Of a DNA stretch of 64,000 bases, positions 35,830 to 44,372 are shown in pieces. Under the pieces are notes generated by a model. That model worked only from the letters and a program-made list of their open reading frames with translations. It was not told the DNA's origin and made no database searches. Numbering within the stretch: position 1 is the first letter of the stretch; the number at the start of each line of letters is the position of its first letter. Location of the stretch: the NCBI RefSeq assembly GCF_030053155.1, contig NZ_CP125640.1:3111001-3175000 (forward strand), in the 5' to 3' direction. The position numbers and the translations under genes were made by a program. Origin of the DNA: Rhizobium sp. BT03 (GTDB taxonomy: Bacteria > Pseudomonadota > Alphaproteobacteria > Rhizobiales > Rhizobiaceae).

Positions 35830-36254
35830 GCGAGCCTCTCATACGGTGCAATGGCCGGAAGATATTGCTGGTCGCTGCCTGTGCGCTGATCGATGCCGAC
35901 AGGCGTATCCTCCTGGCACAGCGCCCCGAGGGAAAGTCGCTGGCCGGATTGTGGGAGTTTCCCGGCGGCAAGGTCGAGCCCGGCGAGACGCCTGAAGAAA
36001 CGCTGGTACGTGAACTCGAGGAAGAACTCGGCATCAAGACGAAGATCGCCTGCCTGGCGCCGCTGACTTTCGCCAGCCATTCCTACGAGACCTTCCACCT
36101 TTTGATGCCGCTTTATATCTGCCGGCGCTATGAGGGCATTCCGCAGGGCCGCGAGGGCCAGGCGTTGAAATGGGTGCGTCCGCAGGCGCTGCGCGATTAC
36201 CCGATGCCGCCGGCCGACGAGCCGCTGATTCCCATGCTGCAGGATTTGCTTTAG
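35826..36254 (+). CDS. mutT: MutT-type (d)NTP pyrophosphohydrolase
   Basis: A 142-residue Nudix hydrolase, probably clearing 8-oxo-dGTP from the nucleotide pool. The Nudix box is complete near residues 45-67: GGKVEPGETPEETLVRELEE followed by ELG. FPGGKVE and LAGLWEF are typical of MutT rather than other Nudix enzymes. CAGGAG lies 7 bases upstream and the start overlaps the GNAT stop (ATGA). Confidence 0.93.
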   Translation: MSEPLIRCNGRKILLVAACALIDADRRILLAQRPEGKSLAGLWEFPGGKVEPGETPEETLVRELEEELGIKTKIACLAPLTFASHSYETFHLLMPLYICRRYEGIPQGREGQALKWVRPQALRDYPMPPADEPLIPMLQDLL

Positions 36255-36311
36255 CAGGCTGCCGGAAAACAGGCTGGCTTTGTACGGAAGCGCGGAACCT
36301 CTAGCCTTTAC

Positions 36312-36352
36312 GCAATTCCAGGAGGACCGCTTCGCGCTTTTCCTGGGATTGC
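36312..36352. repeat. inverted repeat between mutT and the TIM-barrel gene
   Basis: GCAATTCCAGGA and TCCTGGGATTGC form a 12-bp stem with one G-T type mismatch around 17 bases. It sits in the convergent gap and marks the left edge of the presumed accessory block; similar CGCAATTCC/GGAATTGCG repeats are recalled as common in rhizobia. It could also end transcription. Confidence 0.6.
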
Positions 36353-36361
36353 TCTCGCTGG

Positions 36362-37321
36362 CTAGATCGCCTGCGGCTTGAAATCGCTTGATGCGACGGG
36401 CATTACGCCCTGCAATAACGCAACGGATTTCTCCAGCCCTTCGAGGCTGTTCAGAAGCACGTCTTCATGCTCGATCGAGAGCCAGCCGTCGTAACCGGCC
36501 ATTTTAAGCCTGTAGCAGAATTGCCGCCACCATTCTTCGCCATGGCCGAAGCCCAGCGTGATGTAGGACCAGCTACGTGCCGGGATGTCCATCAGGCTGC
36601 CGTTCTCCAAAAGGCTTGTGACGGCCTGCTTCGAAGCGTTGAGGAAAGTATCCTTGGCATGAACGTGGTATATGGCGTCGCCGAGCGCTTCTGCGGCCAC
36701 AAGAGGATCGGCGCCCATCCAGAAGAGATGTGACGGGTCCAGGTTCGCGCCGACGACCGGGCCCACGGCTTGCCGCAGCTTCAACAGCGAAGGCACATTG
36801 TAGACGCATTGGTTGCCGTGCAGTTCGAGCGCAATGCGTTCCACACCGTGATCCCTGGCGAGTGCCACGATCTTGCTCCAGTAGGGGAGGAGTTTCTCCT
36901 CCCACTGGTAACGAAGGATCGCCTGCGTTTCCGGCGGCCACGAGGAAACCACCCAGTTCGGCATGGTGTCGGCGGCATTTCCGGCCGGAAGTCCCGACAT
37001 CGCGCAAACGGTCTTGATGCCCAGTTCGCCAGCCGCGCGGATCGTATCCTCAAGACCCTGTCCCTGGACAGGATCGGTCGGATGCAGCGGATTTCCGTTG
37101 GCGTTCAGACTTATCACTTCCAGTTCGCGATCGGCGAAAGCGCCCAGGAATGACTTCTGCGCATTCTTGTCCCGCAGGATCGTCGGCAGATGGAAATGCG
37201 GCGCCGTCGACCAGCCGCAGGTATTGACCTCGACGCCGGAGACGCCCAGCCTTTGAGCGTGATCCAGCATCGCCTCGAACGGCAACCCGCCAAGGCTGTC
37301 TGATACGAATCCAAGCTTCAT
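36362..37321 (-). CDS. sugar phosphate isomerase/epimerase (TIM barrel)
   Basis: A 319-residue xylose-isomerase-like AP-endonuclease-2-fold protein. The four metal-binding positions are visible in order: LELHGN (Glu), LDPSH (Asp), YHVHAKD (His) and SIEHED (Glu), so it should be active on a sugar, keto-inositol or similar polyol. The start MKLGFVSD overlaps the stop of the upstream dehydrogenase gene by four bases (ATGA). A longer in-frame opening of 67 codons upstream lies wholly inside that gene. Last gene of the ABC operon. Confidence 0.9.
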   Translation of the reverse strand: MKLGFVSDSLGGLPFEAMLDHAQRLGVSGVEVNTCGWSTAPHFHLPTILRDKNAQKSFLGAFADRELEVISLNANGNPLHPTDPVQGQGLEDTIRAAGELGIKTVCAMSGLPAGNAADTMPNWVVSSWPPETQAILRYQWEEKLLPYWSKIVALARDHGVERIALELHGNQCVYNVPSLLKLRQAVGPVVGANLDPSHLFWMGADPLVAAEALGDAIYHVHAKDTFLNASKQAVTSLLENGSLMDIPARSWSYITLGFGHGEEWWRQFCYRLKMAGYDGWLSIEHEDVLLNSLEGLEKSVALLQGVMPVASSDFKPQAI

Positions 37322-38322
37322 GCGTAAAACTCCGGTTTGGCAATCATTTCGACGGGGATCTTGCGGCCGTCGTTCAAGGCTCTGACGCCGGCTTCGGCGA
37401 CCTTTGCGGCGCAGTATCCATCCCAACTGCTCGAAGCGATGTTCGGGAATACCCCTGTTTCGACGAACCGGACAAAAGCGCGGTTCTGACGGCGATAGGC
37501 CTCGGCATAGCGGCCGCGCCAATCCGCCTCGTAGCTTGTGCTCTGGCCGAGTTCCCGGTCGACGCGGGTGTAGTTGACGGCGTTCATGGCGATGGTGGCC
37601 TTCTCGCCCACCAGTTCCGCGCGAACATCGTAGCCGTAGGCAGCGTTGTTGTTGATCTCGATATTGACGAGTTGGTCATCCGCCGTTTCGAGCACCATAT
37701 AGACCGGTGCGACCAGCGCGTCGGAACGCTTGGGCTGGAAGGCGGAGATCGACACGTATTCGGTGTCGAGGACGTGTCGGACGACATCGAATTCGTGCGG
37801 GGCGGAATTGGTGATCGCCATCGCTCCGGTGAAGTCCGACGCGGGAGTTGCGACATTGCGATGAAAATTGTGCATCATCAGCGCGCGGCCAATCGCACCA
37901 TGCTCCAGAGCCCGTTTCATTTCGACATAGGACTGGTCGAAGCGGCGCATGAAGCCGAGCATGATGAACCTCGATCCCGCGGCTTCTTCCGCCAGCATGA
38001 TCTCCACGCATTCTTGCGAGGATTGCGACAGCGGCTTTTCGCAGAGAGCCCGTTTGCCGGACTTTATGCAGGAGAGCGATAAGGGCGCGTGCGTGAAATC
38101 GGGGCTTGCGATGATCACTGCATCCACATCCGGACGACCGGCGACCCGGCCGGGGTCGGAGTCGACATCATGAGCACTGTAGGCGTCTGCCACCTTGCGG
38201 GCGCGGTCCGCATCCATGTCGCAGACGACCTGGAGGCTTGCTCCTGGCAGATCTTCGGCGATGATCCGCGCGTGATCGGCTCCCATTAGTCCCGCCCCGA
38301 TGACGGCGATCCTTACTGTCAT
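37318..38322 (-). CDS. Gfo/Idh/MocA family oxidoreductase
   Basis: A 334-residue NAD(P)-dependent dehydrogenase with an N-terminal Rossmann domain (IGAGLMGADHA) and the catalytic Lys in CEKPLS near residue 97, followed by a C-terminal substrate domain (ITNSAPHEFDVVRHVL). The family includes myo-inositol 2-dehydrogenases. With the TIM-barrel partner and importer it suggests oxidation, then isomerisation, of an imported polyol or sugar. AGGAAA precedes the ATG. It follows the binding-protein gene after a 109-base gap that contains a strong hairpin. Confidence 0.92.
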   Translation of the reverse strand: MTVRIAVIGAGLMGADHARIIAEDLPGASLQVVCDMDADRARKVADAYSAHDVDSDPGRVAGRPDVDAVIIASPDFTHAPLSLSCIKSGKRALCEKPLSQSSQECVEIMLAEEAAGSRFIMLGFMRRFDQSYVEMKRALEHGAIGRALMMHNFHRNVATPASDFTGAMAITNSAPHEFDVVRHVLDTEYVSISAFQPKRSDALVAPVYMVLETADDQLVNIEINNNAAYGYDVRAELVGEKATIAMNAVNYTRVDRELGQSTSYEADWRGRYAEAYRRQNRAFVRFVETGVFPNIASSSWDGYCAAKVAEAGVRALNDGRKIPVEMIAKPEFYA

Positions 38323-38390
38323 TTCGATATTTCCTGTCGTTTGGAGAACCAGCGATTTGCGGCTTGCAAGCATTACCCCTGGTGGGAAAC

Positions 38391-38418
38391 GCGTGCCGGG
38401 AGCCCCATCCCGGCACGC
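38391..38418 (-). terminator. intercistronic hairpin after the binding-protein gene
   Basis: GCGTGCCGGGA, loop of 6, TCCCGGCACGC: a perfect 11-bp stem 13 bases past the substrate-binding-protein stop, with only a weak T-run. A partial terminator or RNA-stabilising hairpin here would give more binding protein than enzymes, as in maltose-type operons. Confidence 0.65.
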
Positions 38419-38431
38419 ACCTTGGGAGGGC

Positions 38432-39355
38432 TTACTTCTTTGCGTACTGGTCTACGTTGTCCTTGGTGATCGAAGCGAACGGCACCAGCTTTTCGGCCGG
38501 AGCATCCTCCCCCTTTTTCAGCCCTTCCACGACCTCGAAGGCGGTCTTCGCCTGGCCTGCAGCGTCCTGGAAGATCGTTTGGGACATGGTGCCGGCCTTG
38601 ATCGCATTCAGAGCATCGGCCGTGCCATCGACACCTGAAATCATCACGCCCTTGAGACGGTCAGCGCCCTGAAGTGCTTCCAGCGCCCCCAGCGCCATCT
38701 GGTCGTTGGCTGCGACGATCGCATCGAATTTCGGAAAGCTCTGGATCCAGTCTTCCGTAACCTTCATGCCTTCCGCGCGGTCGTAATTGGCAGAGAGGCT
38801 GGCGAGAGTGGCCACGTCGGAACGGCCGAGCGCATCCTCGAAGCCCTTTTTGCGCTCCTGCGTGTGGGAGAGCCCCGGCGTGCCTTCGAGGTAGAGGATC
38901 TTGGCGTCCTTCGGCAGGTGTTCTTTCATATACTCGCCCTGAAGGCGGCCGGCGTCGATATTCTTCGAGCCGACGAAGGTGTACTTGCCGCCTGCCGATT
39001 GGATGCCGAGAGCGATGACCGGAATGCCGGCCTGGTTCGCCTTCTCGACGCCCGGTACGATGCCTTGATAGTCGACCGGCACGACGACGATCGCGTTGAC
39101 TTTCTGCGCTATGAAGTTGTCGATCTGATCGAGTTGCTTGCTGACGTCGTTGTTGGCGTCGGAGAAGTTCACTTCGACTGCCGGATCGGATTTCGACGCT
39201 TCGATGAAGGCGTTCTTGCGCGCCATGACAAAGACGTCCGTATCCGCCATGTTGGCGTATCCGACGACGAATTTATCCGCGGCGAATGCGGCGCCGGTGG
39301 AGATGGCAGCAAGGGATACGGCGCAGGCGAGAGCGAGTTTGGAAATGGCTTTCAT
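38432..39355 (-). CDS. sugar ABC transporter substrate-binding protein
   Basis: 307 residues with a Sec signal peptide (cleavage after GAAFA near residue 25) and a periplasmic-binding-protein-1 (RbsB-like, Peripla_BP_4) fold: VVPVDYQGI, AGIPVIALGI, AANDQMALGALEAL and MISGVDGTADAL. It delivers a sugar or polyol to the permease encoded upstream. GGGAGG lies 5 bases before the ATG. The ligand cannot be named from sequence. Confidence 0.93.
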   Translation of the reverse strand: MKAISKLALACAVSLAAISTGAAFAADKFVVGYANMADTDVFVMARKNAFIEASKSDPAVEVNFSDANNDVSKQLDQIDNFIAQKVNAIVVVPVDYQGIVPGVEKANQAGIPVIALGIQSAGGKYTFVGSKNIDAGRLQGEYMKEHLPKDAKILYLEGTPGLSHTQERKKGFEDALGRSDVATLASLSANYDRAEGMKVTEDWIQSFPKFDAIVAANDQMALGALEALQGADRLKGVMISGVDGTADALNAIKAGTMSQTIFQDAAGQAKTAFEVVEGLKKGEDAPAEKLVPFASITKDNVDQYAKK

Positions 39356-39456
39356 AGGGTCCTCCCATAGAGTTTCAGGTTCATTCCGGATGCGGGAAAT
39401 CCCCGCCGACAAAGAGGTGGTTCCGCAGCAGGCGCCGGCCTGCCGAAGAACGTCGG

Positions 39457-40467
39457 TCATGCCTTCTTCTTGCTGCGGGCAGATTTGGTCCAGACATCGA
39501 GGATCACGGCGATCGCGATGATCAGGCCCTTGATGATCTGCTGCCAGTACGAGCTGACATTCATGAGATTGAGCATGTTGTTGATGACGCCGATAATCAT
39601 CGATCCGATGATCGTGCCGGTGATGGTTCCGGTGCCGCCCATCAGGCTGGTGCCGCCGACGACCACCGCGGTGATCGCATCAAACTCGTAGCCGACGCCG
39701 CCGGCCGGCTGGCCGGAATTGATGCGGGACATCAGGACGATGCCTGCGACGGCGCACAGAATGCCGTTGAAGATGAAAGCCTTCACGACGATGCTGTCCG
39801 GGTTGATGCCGGAAGCGCGAGCGGCGCGCTCGTTACCACCGACCGCATAGACGTACCGGCCGAACTTGGTCTTGTTGAGAAGAATCCAGGAGATGACGAC
39901 GACGGTCGCGAGAATGATCACGGAAATCGGCACCGGGCCGAGCGAGCCCTGGCCGATCACTTTGAAGTCGCCCAGTCCCGTCACTGGCGAGCCGCCCGTG
40001 TAAAGCAGCACAGCGCCGCGTGCCACCGTCGTCATGGCCAAAGTCATGATGAATGATGGGATGCGGAAAAAGGTGATGACGAAGCCGTTGATGATGCCGG
40101 TGACGATCCCGACCGCAACACCGGCGGCGACCGCAAGAATGACGCTTCCGGTTATCGCCATCACGCTGGCCGCCAAGACGCCGCAGAGGGCCAGGACAGA
40201 TCCCAGCGAGACGTCGATATGCCCCAGAATGATGATAAAGGTAACGCCGCATGCAAGCAGGCTCACCACGACGACCTGACGCAGGACGTTGGTGAGGTTG
40301 GCTTCTGTCAGAAATGTCGGGCTCAGGATCGAGGCAAGGACGCAGATGCCGACGAAGATCAGGATTGTGCCGTACTTGCGGTAGATCTGAGAGAAGCCCA
40401 TATTGCCCGAGCCTAAAATCCCCTGGCCGTCTCGTTTCACAGCCGCGTCTGCGCGTTCGATGCTCAT
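39457..40467 (-). CDS. sugar ABC transporter permease (RbsC type)
   Basis: A 336-residue polytopic permease of the ribose/xylose/galactose (BPD_transp_2) group. Typical segments are GHIDVSLGSVLALCG, ARGAVLLYTGGSP, GGNERAARASGIN (the EAA-like loop contacting the ATPase) and the C-terminal TITGTIIGSMIIGVINNMLNL. The start shares one base with the ATPase stop (TGATG), so translation is coupled. GGGAGGA precedes it. Confidence 0.94.
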   Translation of the reverse strand: MSIERADAAVKRDGQGILGSGNMGFSQIYRKYGTILIFVGICVLASILSPTFLTEANLTNVLRQVVVVSLLACGVTFIIILGHIDVSLGSVLALCGVLAASVMAITGSVILAVAAGVAVGIVTGIINGFVITFFRIPSFIMTLAMTTVARGAVLLYTGGSPVTGLGDFKVIGQGSLGPVPISVIILATVVVISWILLNKTKFGRYVYAVGGNERAARASGINPDSIVVKAFIFNGILCAVAGIVLMSRINSGQPAGGVGYEFDAITAVVVGGTSLMGGTGTITGTIIGSMIIGVINNMLNLMNVSSYWQQIIKGLIIAIAVILDVWTKSARSKKKA

Positions 40468-42041
40468 CAATGTCCTCCCGTGGCGAGGCGCATGATGTTT
40501 TCCTGAGTGGCCTCGGCTCTTGTTAGTTCGCCGGTGACCCGGCCTTCGCTCATCACCACCACGCGGTCACTCATGCCGAGGATCTCGGGCAGTTCGGATG
40601 AGATCATGACGATCGCGAGCCCCTGACGCGCGAACTCCGTCATCAGTCTGTGAATTTCGGATTTCGACCCGACGTCGATGCCTCGTGTGGGTTCGTCGAG
40701 AATGAGCAGCTTCAGATCACCCAGCAGCCACTTGGCGAGAACGATTTTCTGTTGATTGCCGCCGCTGAGGTTCTCCACGATCATTGCCGTATCGGGCGTC
40801 TTGATCTGCAGCATCTTGATCATGCGCTGCGAGGCTGTCTCTTCCTGCCGCTCGCTGATGAAAAGGCCGGACGCGAATTTCTTGAGGTTCGCGAGCGAAA
40901 TGTTCTCGCCGACGGACCGGCAAAGCACCAGGCCTTCCGCCTTGCGATCTTCCGAGACCATGGCGATGCTGTTGGCAATGGCATCCTTCGGCGACGTGAG
41001 CTTTAGCGGTTGTCCATTCAGGCGGATCACCCCGGCGTCCCCGGCGTCCAAGCCGAAGATCACCCGGGCTACCTCCGTCCGCCCGGCGCCGATCAGGCCG
41101 GAAAGGCCAACGATCTCGCCGGCACGCACCTCGAAGCTGACATTTTCGAAAACGCCGTCACGAGAGAGGTTCTCGACGGAAAGGACGATCTCGCCGATCG
41201 GCACGTCCTCTTTCGGAAAGATGCTGGAGATCGTGCGGCCAACCATCTGCGAAATCAGCTTTGCCGGCTCGTATTCGCTCGCCGGGGCGGCCGCGACGAA
41301 CTGGCCGTCACGCATCACCGTGATGTCGTCGGCGATCTGGAAGATCTCGTCCATCTTGTGGGTGATGTAGATGATCGCGACGCCTGCCGCTTTCAGGTCT
41401 GCGATCTGCCTGAAGAGCATCGCGACTTCCGTGTCGCTGATCGCCGACGTCGGTTCGTCCATGATCACCAGAGAGGCCTCGCGCGAAATCGCCTTGACGA
41501 TCTCGATGAGCTGCATCGTCGCGATGGACAGGTCTCGCATCTTGGTCTGGGGGCTGTATTTCAGCCCCAGACGATCGAGCAGCGTCTGCGTATCTGAATT
41601 CATGCGATCGAAATCGACGAACCGGGACAAAACGCCCGTCCTGACATAAGTGGGTTCGCGGCCGAGAAAGATGTTTTCGGCGATGGTCATGTCGAGCACC
41701 GGGCTGAGTTCCTGATGGATCATCGAGATCCCTCGCTCCAGCGCGGCTGCGGCGCTCTGGTGGTCGAGTTTCTCGCCCCTGAAAAGGATTTCGCCACCGT
41801 CGATCGCGTAGATGCCGCTCAGAATCTTCATGAGCGTCGACTTGCCGGCACCATTTTCCCCGACGAGGACGTGGACCGTGCCGGCACGCACCTTCAGGTT
41901 CATGCCATCGAGCGCGAGAACACCAGGAAACGCCTTGGTGATTGAGCGCATTTCAAGAACGAAGCCGGCTCCGCTATCCATAGGCGTGCGGGGACCTTCG
42001 CCGCCCGAAAGCGGCGCCACCTTTTGAAGGGTCGCAGACAT
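40467..42041 (-). CDS. sugar ABC transporter ATP-binding protein (RbsA type)
   Basis: A 524-residue protein with two ABC domains. The first has Walker A GENGAGKST near residue 66, Walker B VIMDEPTS; the second has a degenerate Walker A (GLIGAGRTE), the signature LSGGNQQK and Walker B LILDEPTRG, the usual RbsA/MglA pattern. GGAGG lies upstream of the ATG used; a frame open 29 codons further reaches into the control region. First gene of the importer operon, divergent from the LacI gene. Confidence 0.94.
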   Translation of the reverse strand: MSATLQKVAPLSGGEGPRTPMDSGAGFVLEMRSITKAFPGVLALDGMNLKVRAGTVHVLVGENGAGKSTLMKILSGIYAIDGGEILFRGEKLDHQSAAAALERGISMIHQELSPVLDMTIAENIFLGREPTYVRTGVLSRFVDFDRMNSDTQTLLDRLGLKYSPQTKMRDLSIATMQLIEIVKAISREASLVIMDEPTSAISDTEVAMLFRQIADLKAAGVAIIYITHKMDEIFQIADDITVMRDGQFVAAAPASEYEPAKLISQMVGRTISSIFPKEDVPIGEIVLSVENLSRDGVFENVSFEVRAGEIVGLSGLIGAGRTEVARVIFGLDAGDAGVIRLNGQPLKLTSPKDAIANSIAMVSEDRKAEGLVLCRSVGENISLANLKKFASGLFISERQEETASQRMIKMLQIKTPDTAMIVENLSGGNQQKIVLAKWLLGDLKLLILDEPTRGIDVGSKSEIHRLMTEFARQGLAIVMISSELPEILGMSDRVVVMSEGRVTGELTRAEATQENIMRLATGGH

Positions 42042-42058
42042 GAGAGTATTTCCTCCAG

Positions 42059-42194
42059 ATGAGAGAGCTCTCCCAAGCCCTCCTGCCAAACTGGCTTTTA
42101 CTGGAAGATGAAATTGCGAAAATTCCACAAAGTGTCAACGAACTGGTAGATTTTTCTCCCAGAAACTCTCATAAATAACATCAGATAATGAGAG
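42059..42194. promoter_or_regulatory. repeated ATGAGAG motifs between the ABC operon and lacI-type gene
   Basis: CTCTCAT (42166-42172) and ATGAGAG (42188-42194) form a dyad whose half-sites are 22 bases apart, just before the regulator start. Another ATGAGAG at 42059-42065 overlaps the perfect palindrome GAGAGCTCTC (42061-42070) near the ATPase start. These are candidate operators for the LacI-family protein. Confidence 0.5.
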
Positions 42195-42201
42195 GTTCGC
42201 G

Positions 42202-43236
42202 ATGTCTCGTCCAACGATCCCTGACTTGGCAAAGGCCGCAAATGTGAGCATTTCAACGGTCGATCGTGTGCTGAATGGTCGCGATCCCGTCCGTCCACAG
42301 ACGGCGGAACGGGTTCTCAGCGCGGCCCGCCAGATCGGCTTTCACGGGGTGACCGCCATCGCCCGCCGACTTGAGCACGACAAGCCGGTGATCAAATTCG
42401 GTTTTCTTCTCAAGCAGTCTCACCGCAAGCTCTATCAAATGTGGAGCGACGTCCTCGTTGCAGCGACCGAGGCGTTTCCCGACGCTCATGGACGAGCAAT
42501 CGTCAGATTCATGGATGACCTTGCGCCCGACAAGGCTGCCGAGGCGATCTACGCTCTCAGTCGCGAAGCCGATGTCGTGGGAATGATCACCTCTGACCAC
42601 CCGCAGGTGAACCACGCCGTCGATGGTCTGGCGGCGGAAAACATTCCTGTTGTGACCATGATTTCCGATATTTCCACTGCCTCGCGTGCAGCCTATGTCG
42701 GTAACGACTGCGTCAAAAAGGGCCGCACGGCCGCTTGGTTCATAGCTGGGCTGAATGGCAGCGGCGGCAAGGTTTCCGTTTTCGTCGGAAGCCACCGATA
42801 TCTCGCTCAGGATCTGAACGAAATGGGCTTTCGGTCGTATTTCCGGGAGAGCGCGCCGGGCTTCCAGATGCTGGAGACAATTGCCACGCTTGAAGAGCCA
42901 GATATCGCCTATGACGCCACGCGCCGCCTTCTGCAGCGCGAGCCGAATTGGGTCGGACTCTACGTTGCCGGCGGCGGCATCACGGGCGTGATGCGAGCCC
43001 TGCGGGAGGACGGCGGGCCAGCAGCCAGACGGCTTGTTGTGATAGCACACGAACTCACGAACGAAACAAGAGCCGGTCTTGCCGAGGGGCTAATCAAGGT
43101 CGTCCTATCCCATCCCGCAAAACTGTTGGGCGAGACTCTGGTCCGGGCAATGGCGGAGGCGCTCGATACCGACCGATCATCCACCGTTTCGCAGCACATT
43201 GTCCCGTTTGAATTTTACAATGCTACGAATATATGA
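42202..43236 (+). CDS. LacI family transcriptional regulator
   Basis: 344 residues. The N-terminal LacI helix-turn-helix (PTIPDLAKAANVSISTVDRV with LNGRDPVRPQTAERV as hinge) is followed by a periplasmic-binding-protein-like effector domain (YVGNDCVKKGRTAAW, VVIAHELTNETRAG). It reads divergently from the importer operon, so it most likely represses it until the imported sugar or a derivative binds. GAGAGG lies just before the ATG. Confidence 0.94.
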   Translation: MSRPTIPDLAKAANVSISTVDRVLNGRDPVRPQTAERVLSAARQIGFHGVTAIARRLEHDKPVIKFGFLLKQSHRKLYQMWSDVLVAATEAFPDAHGRAIVRFMDDLAPDKAAEAIYALSREADVVGMITSDHPQVNHAVDGLAAENIPVVTMISDISTASRAAYVGNDCVKKGRTAAWFIAGLNGSGGKVSVFVGSHRYLAQDLNEMGFRSYFRESAPGFQMLETIATLEEPDIAYDATRRLLQREPNWVGLYVAGGGITGVMRALREDGGPAARRLVVIAHELTNETRAGLAEGLIKVVLSHPAKLLGETLVRAMAEALDTDRSSTVSQHIVPFEFYNATNI

Positions 43237-43247
43237 AGTTTCTCTGC

Positions 43248-43327
43248 ACTCGCGGCGCCGGATATCGCGGGCGTTCTAGCCACGCGCGCCGGCGCGACCG
43301 GCCCTCGCGGCCTGGATAGCCGCGAGT
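43248..43327. repeat. inverted repeat at the convergent lacI/MBL ends
   Basis: ACTCGCGGC (43248-43256) and GCCGCGAGT (43319-43327) flank a G+C-rich stretch with further self-complementarity (CGCGCGCCGGCGCG). It fills the 104-base gap between the LacI and MBL gene ends; repeat or bidirectional terminator. Confidence 0.5.
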
Positions 43328-43340
43328 CTTGCCGCTCTTC

Positions 43341-44249
43341 TCACTGACCCCAGGTCATTTCGCCCTTGGCGACTTTCGCGCCCAGTTCCAGGGAAATCGG
43401 CATAGCGGCATTGGGGTAGAGTTTCTTCATGGCTGCGATCAATGCTTTGGAGTCCGTGGCCTTGGCTGCTTCGGCGTCAAATGCGATCAGGTAATCGCGG
43501 GTGAAGCTGACGCCGGAAACATCCGTCGGCCACGTGGTCGTGCCGTGACCCGGTACGACGATCTTGGGCTTGCGGGCGAGGATGTCGTCAAGCGCCGCGC
43601 GCCAAGCCTTTCGTTCCTCGATTGTCGGAAGGTCGGCTACCCAGGGATACATGCCGCCGAAGACCGCCACGCCGCCGAACACGGCATTGAGGGACGGAAC
43701 CCAGATATAGCGACCACGATCCTTGACACCCGGCGCGGTGACGATTTCGAGTTTCTCGCCATCGACGGACAGCGTGTCGATGTCGCTCGCTTCCGGGAAA
43801 ATGAGATCGGAGACCGACTTCGGACCGTTGTCGCCCAGAACCGGCGACCAGGCCTTGATCTTGCCTTCGGCCTTCTTCCGCATCAGCGCAACGGTGTCAG
43901 GAGCAGCGAGGATGCGAGCATCCGGAAAGGCCTGATGCACGGGCGCGAGGCCGAAATAGTAGTCGGGATCGTTGGTGGTGATATAGATCGTGGTCAGGTG
44001 CTTGCCGCTGGCCTTAATGGCATCGGCGACGACCTTGCCGTCCGAAAAGCTGAAGCTCGAGTCGATGAGGACGGCTTCCGTCTTGCCGGTTACAAGGACC
44101 GGAGCGCGCAGGAAGCCCGCTTCGCCGGCCTTGAAGGCCGTCCATGACAGGGCAGGCTTCTCCTGCTGCGCGACACCTGATGTAGCGAGCGGGATCATGA
44201 GAGCCGCGGCTGCGGCGATCGTCTTGAGGGTGGTGCGTCTGTTCATCAT
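43341..44249 (-). CDS. exported metallo-beta-lactamase-fold protein, degenerate metal site
   Basis: 302 residues with a signal-like N-terminus (MNRRTTLKTIAAAAALMIPLA; cleavage after SGVAQ). The body follows the MBL fold: VLIDSSFSFSDG (strand/Asp), the metal-motif position at residues 91-97, a middle GVKDRGRYIWVPSLNAVFGG segment, and VVPGHGTT. The usual HxHxDH reads TTNDPDY, so only the Asp remains; the second His (GH) is GV and the bridging Asp (GD) is GG. The last His in PGHG is kept. It probably binds metal poorly or acts as a non-catalytic or repurposed protein. Last of three genes divergent from a LysR gene. Confidence 0.82.
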   Translation of the reverse strand: MMNRRTTLKTIAAAAALMIPLATSGVAQQEKPALSWTAFKAGEAGFLRAPVLVTGKTEAVLIDSSFSFSDGKVVADAIKASGKHLTTIYITTNDPDYYFGLAPVHQAFPDARILAAPDTVALMRKKAEGKIKAWSPVLGDNGPKSVSDLIFPEASDIDTLSVDGEKLEIVTAPGVKDRGRYIWVPSLNAVFGGVAVFGGMYPWVADLPTIEERKAWRAALDDILARKPKIVVPGHGTTTWPTDVSGVSFTRDYLIAFDAEAAKATDSKALIAAMKKLYPNAAMPISLELGAKVAKGEMTWGQ

Positions 44250-44372
44250 GTTCTCTTCACGTGGTTGTGGGGCGAACCGTCCTGCCCCCAAGGCAGGAGG
44301 GTCCGGCGGCGGTCGACACCCTGACGATGTCGGCCACGCTGCAGTGGGCGATTGAGATTTGGAGGGATCGGG

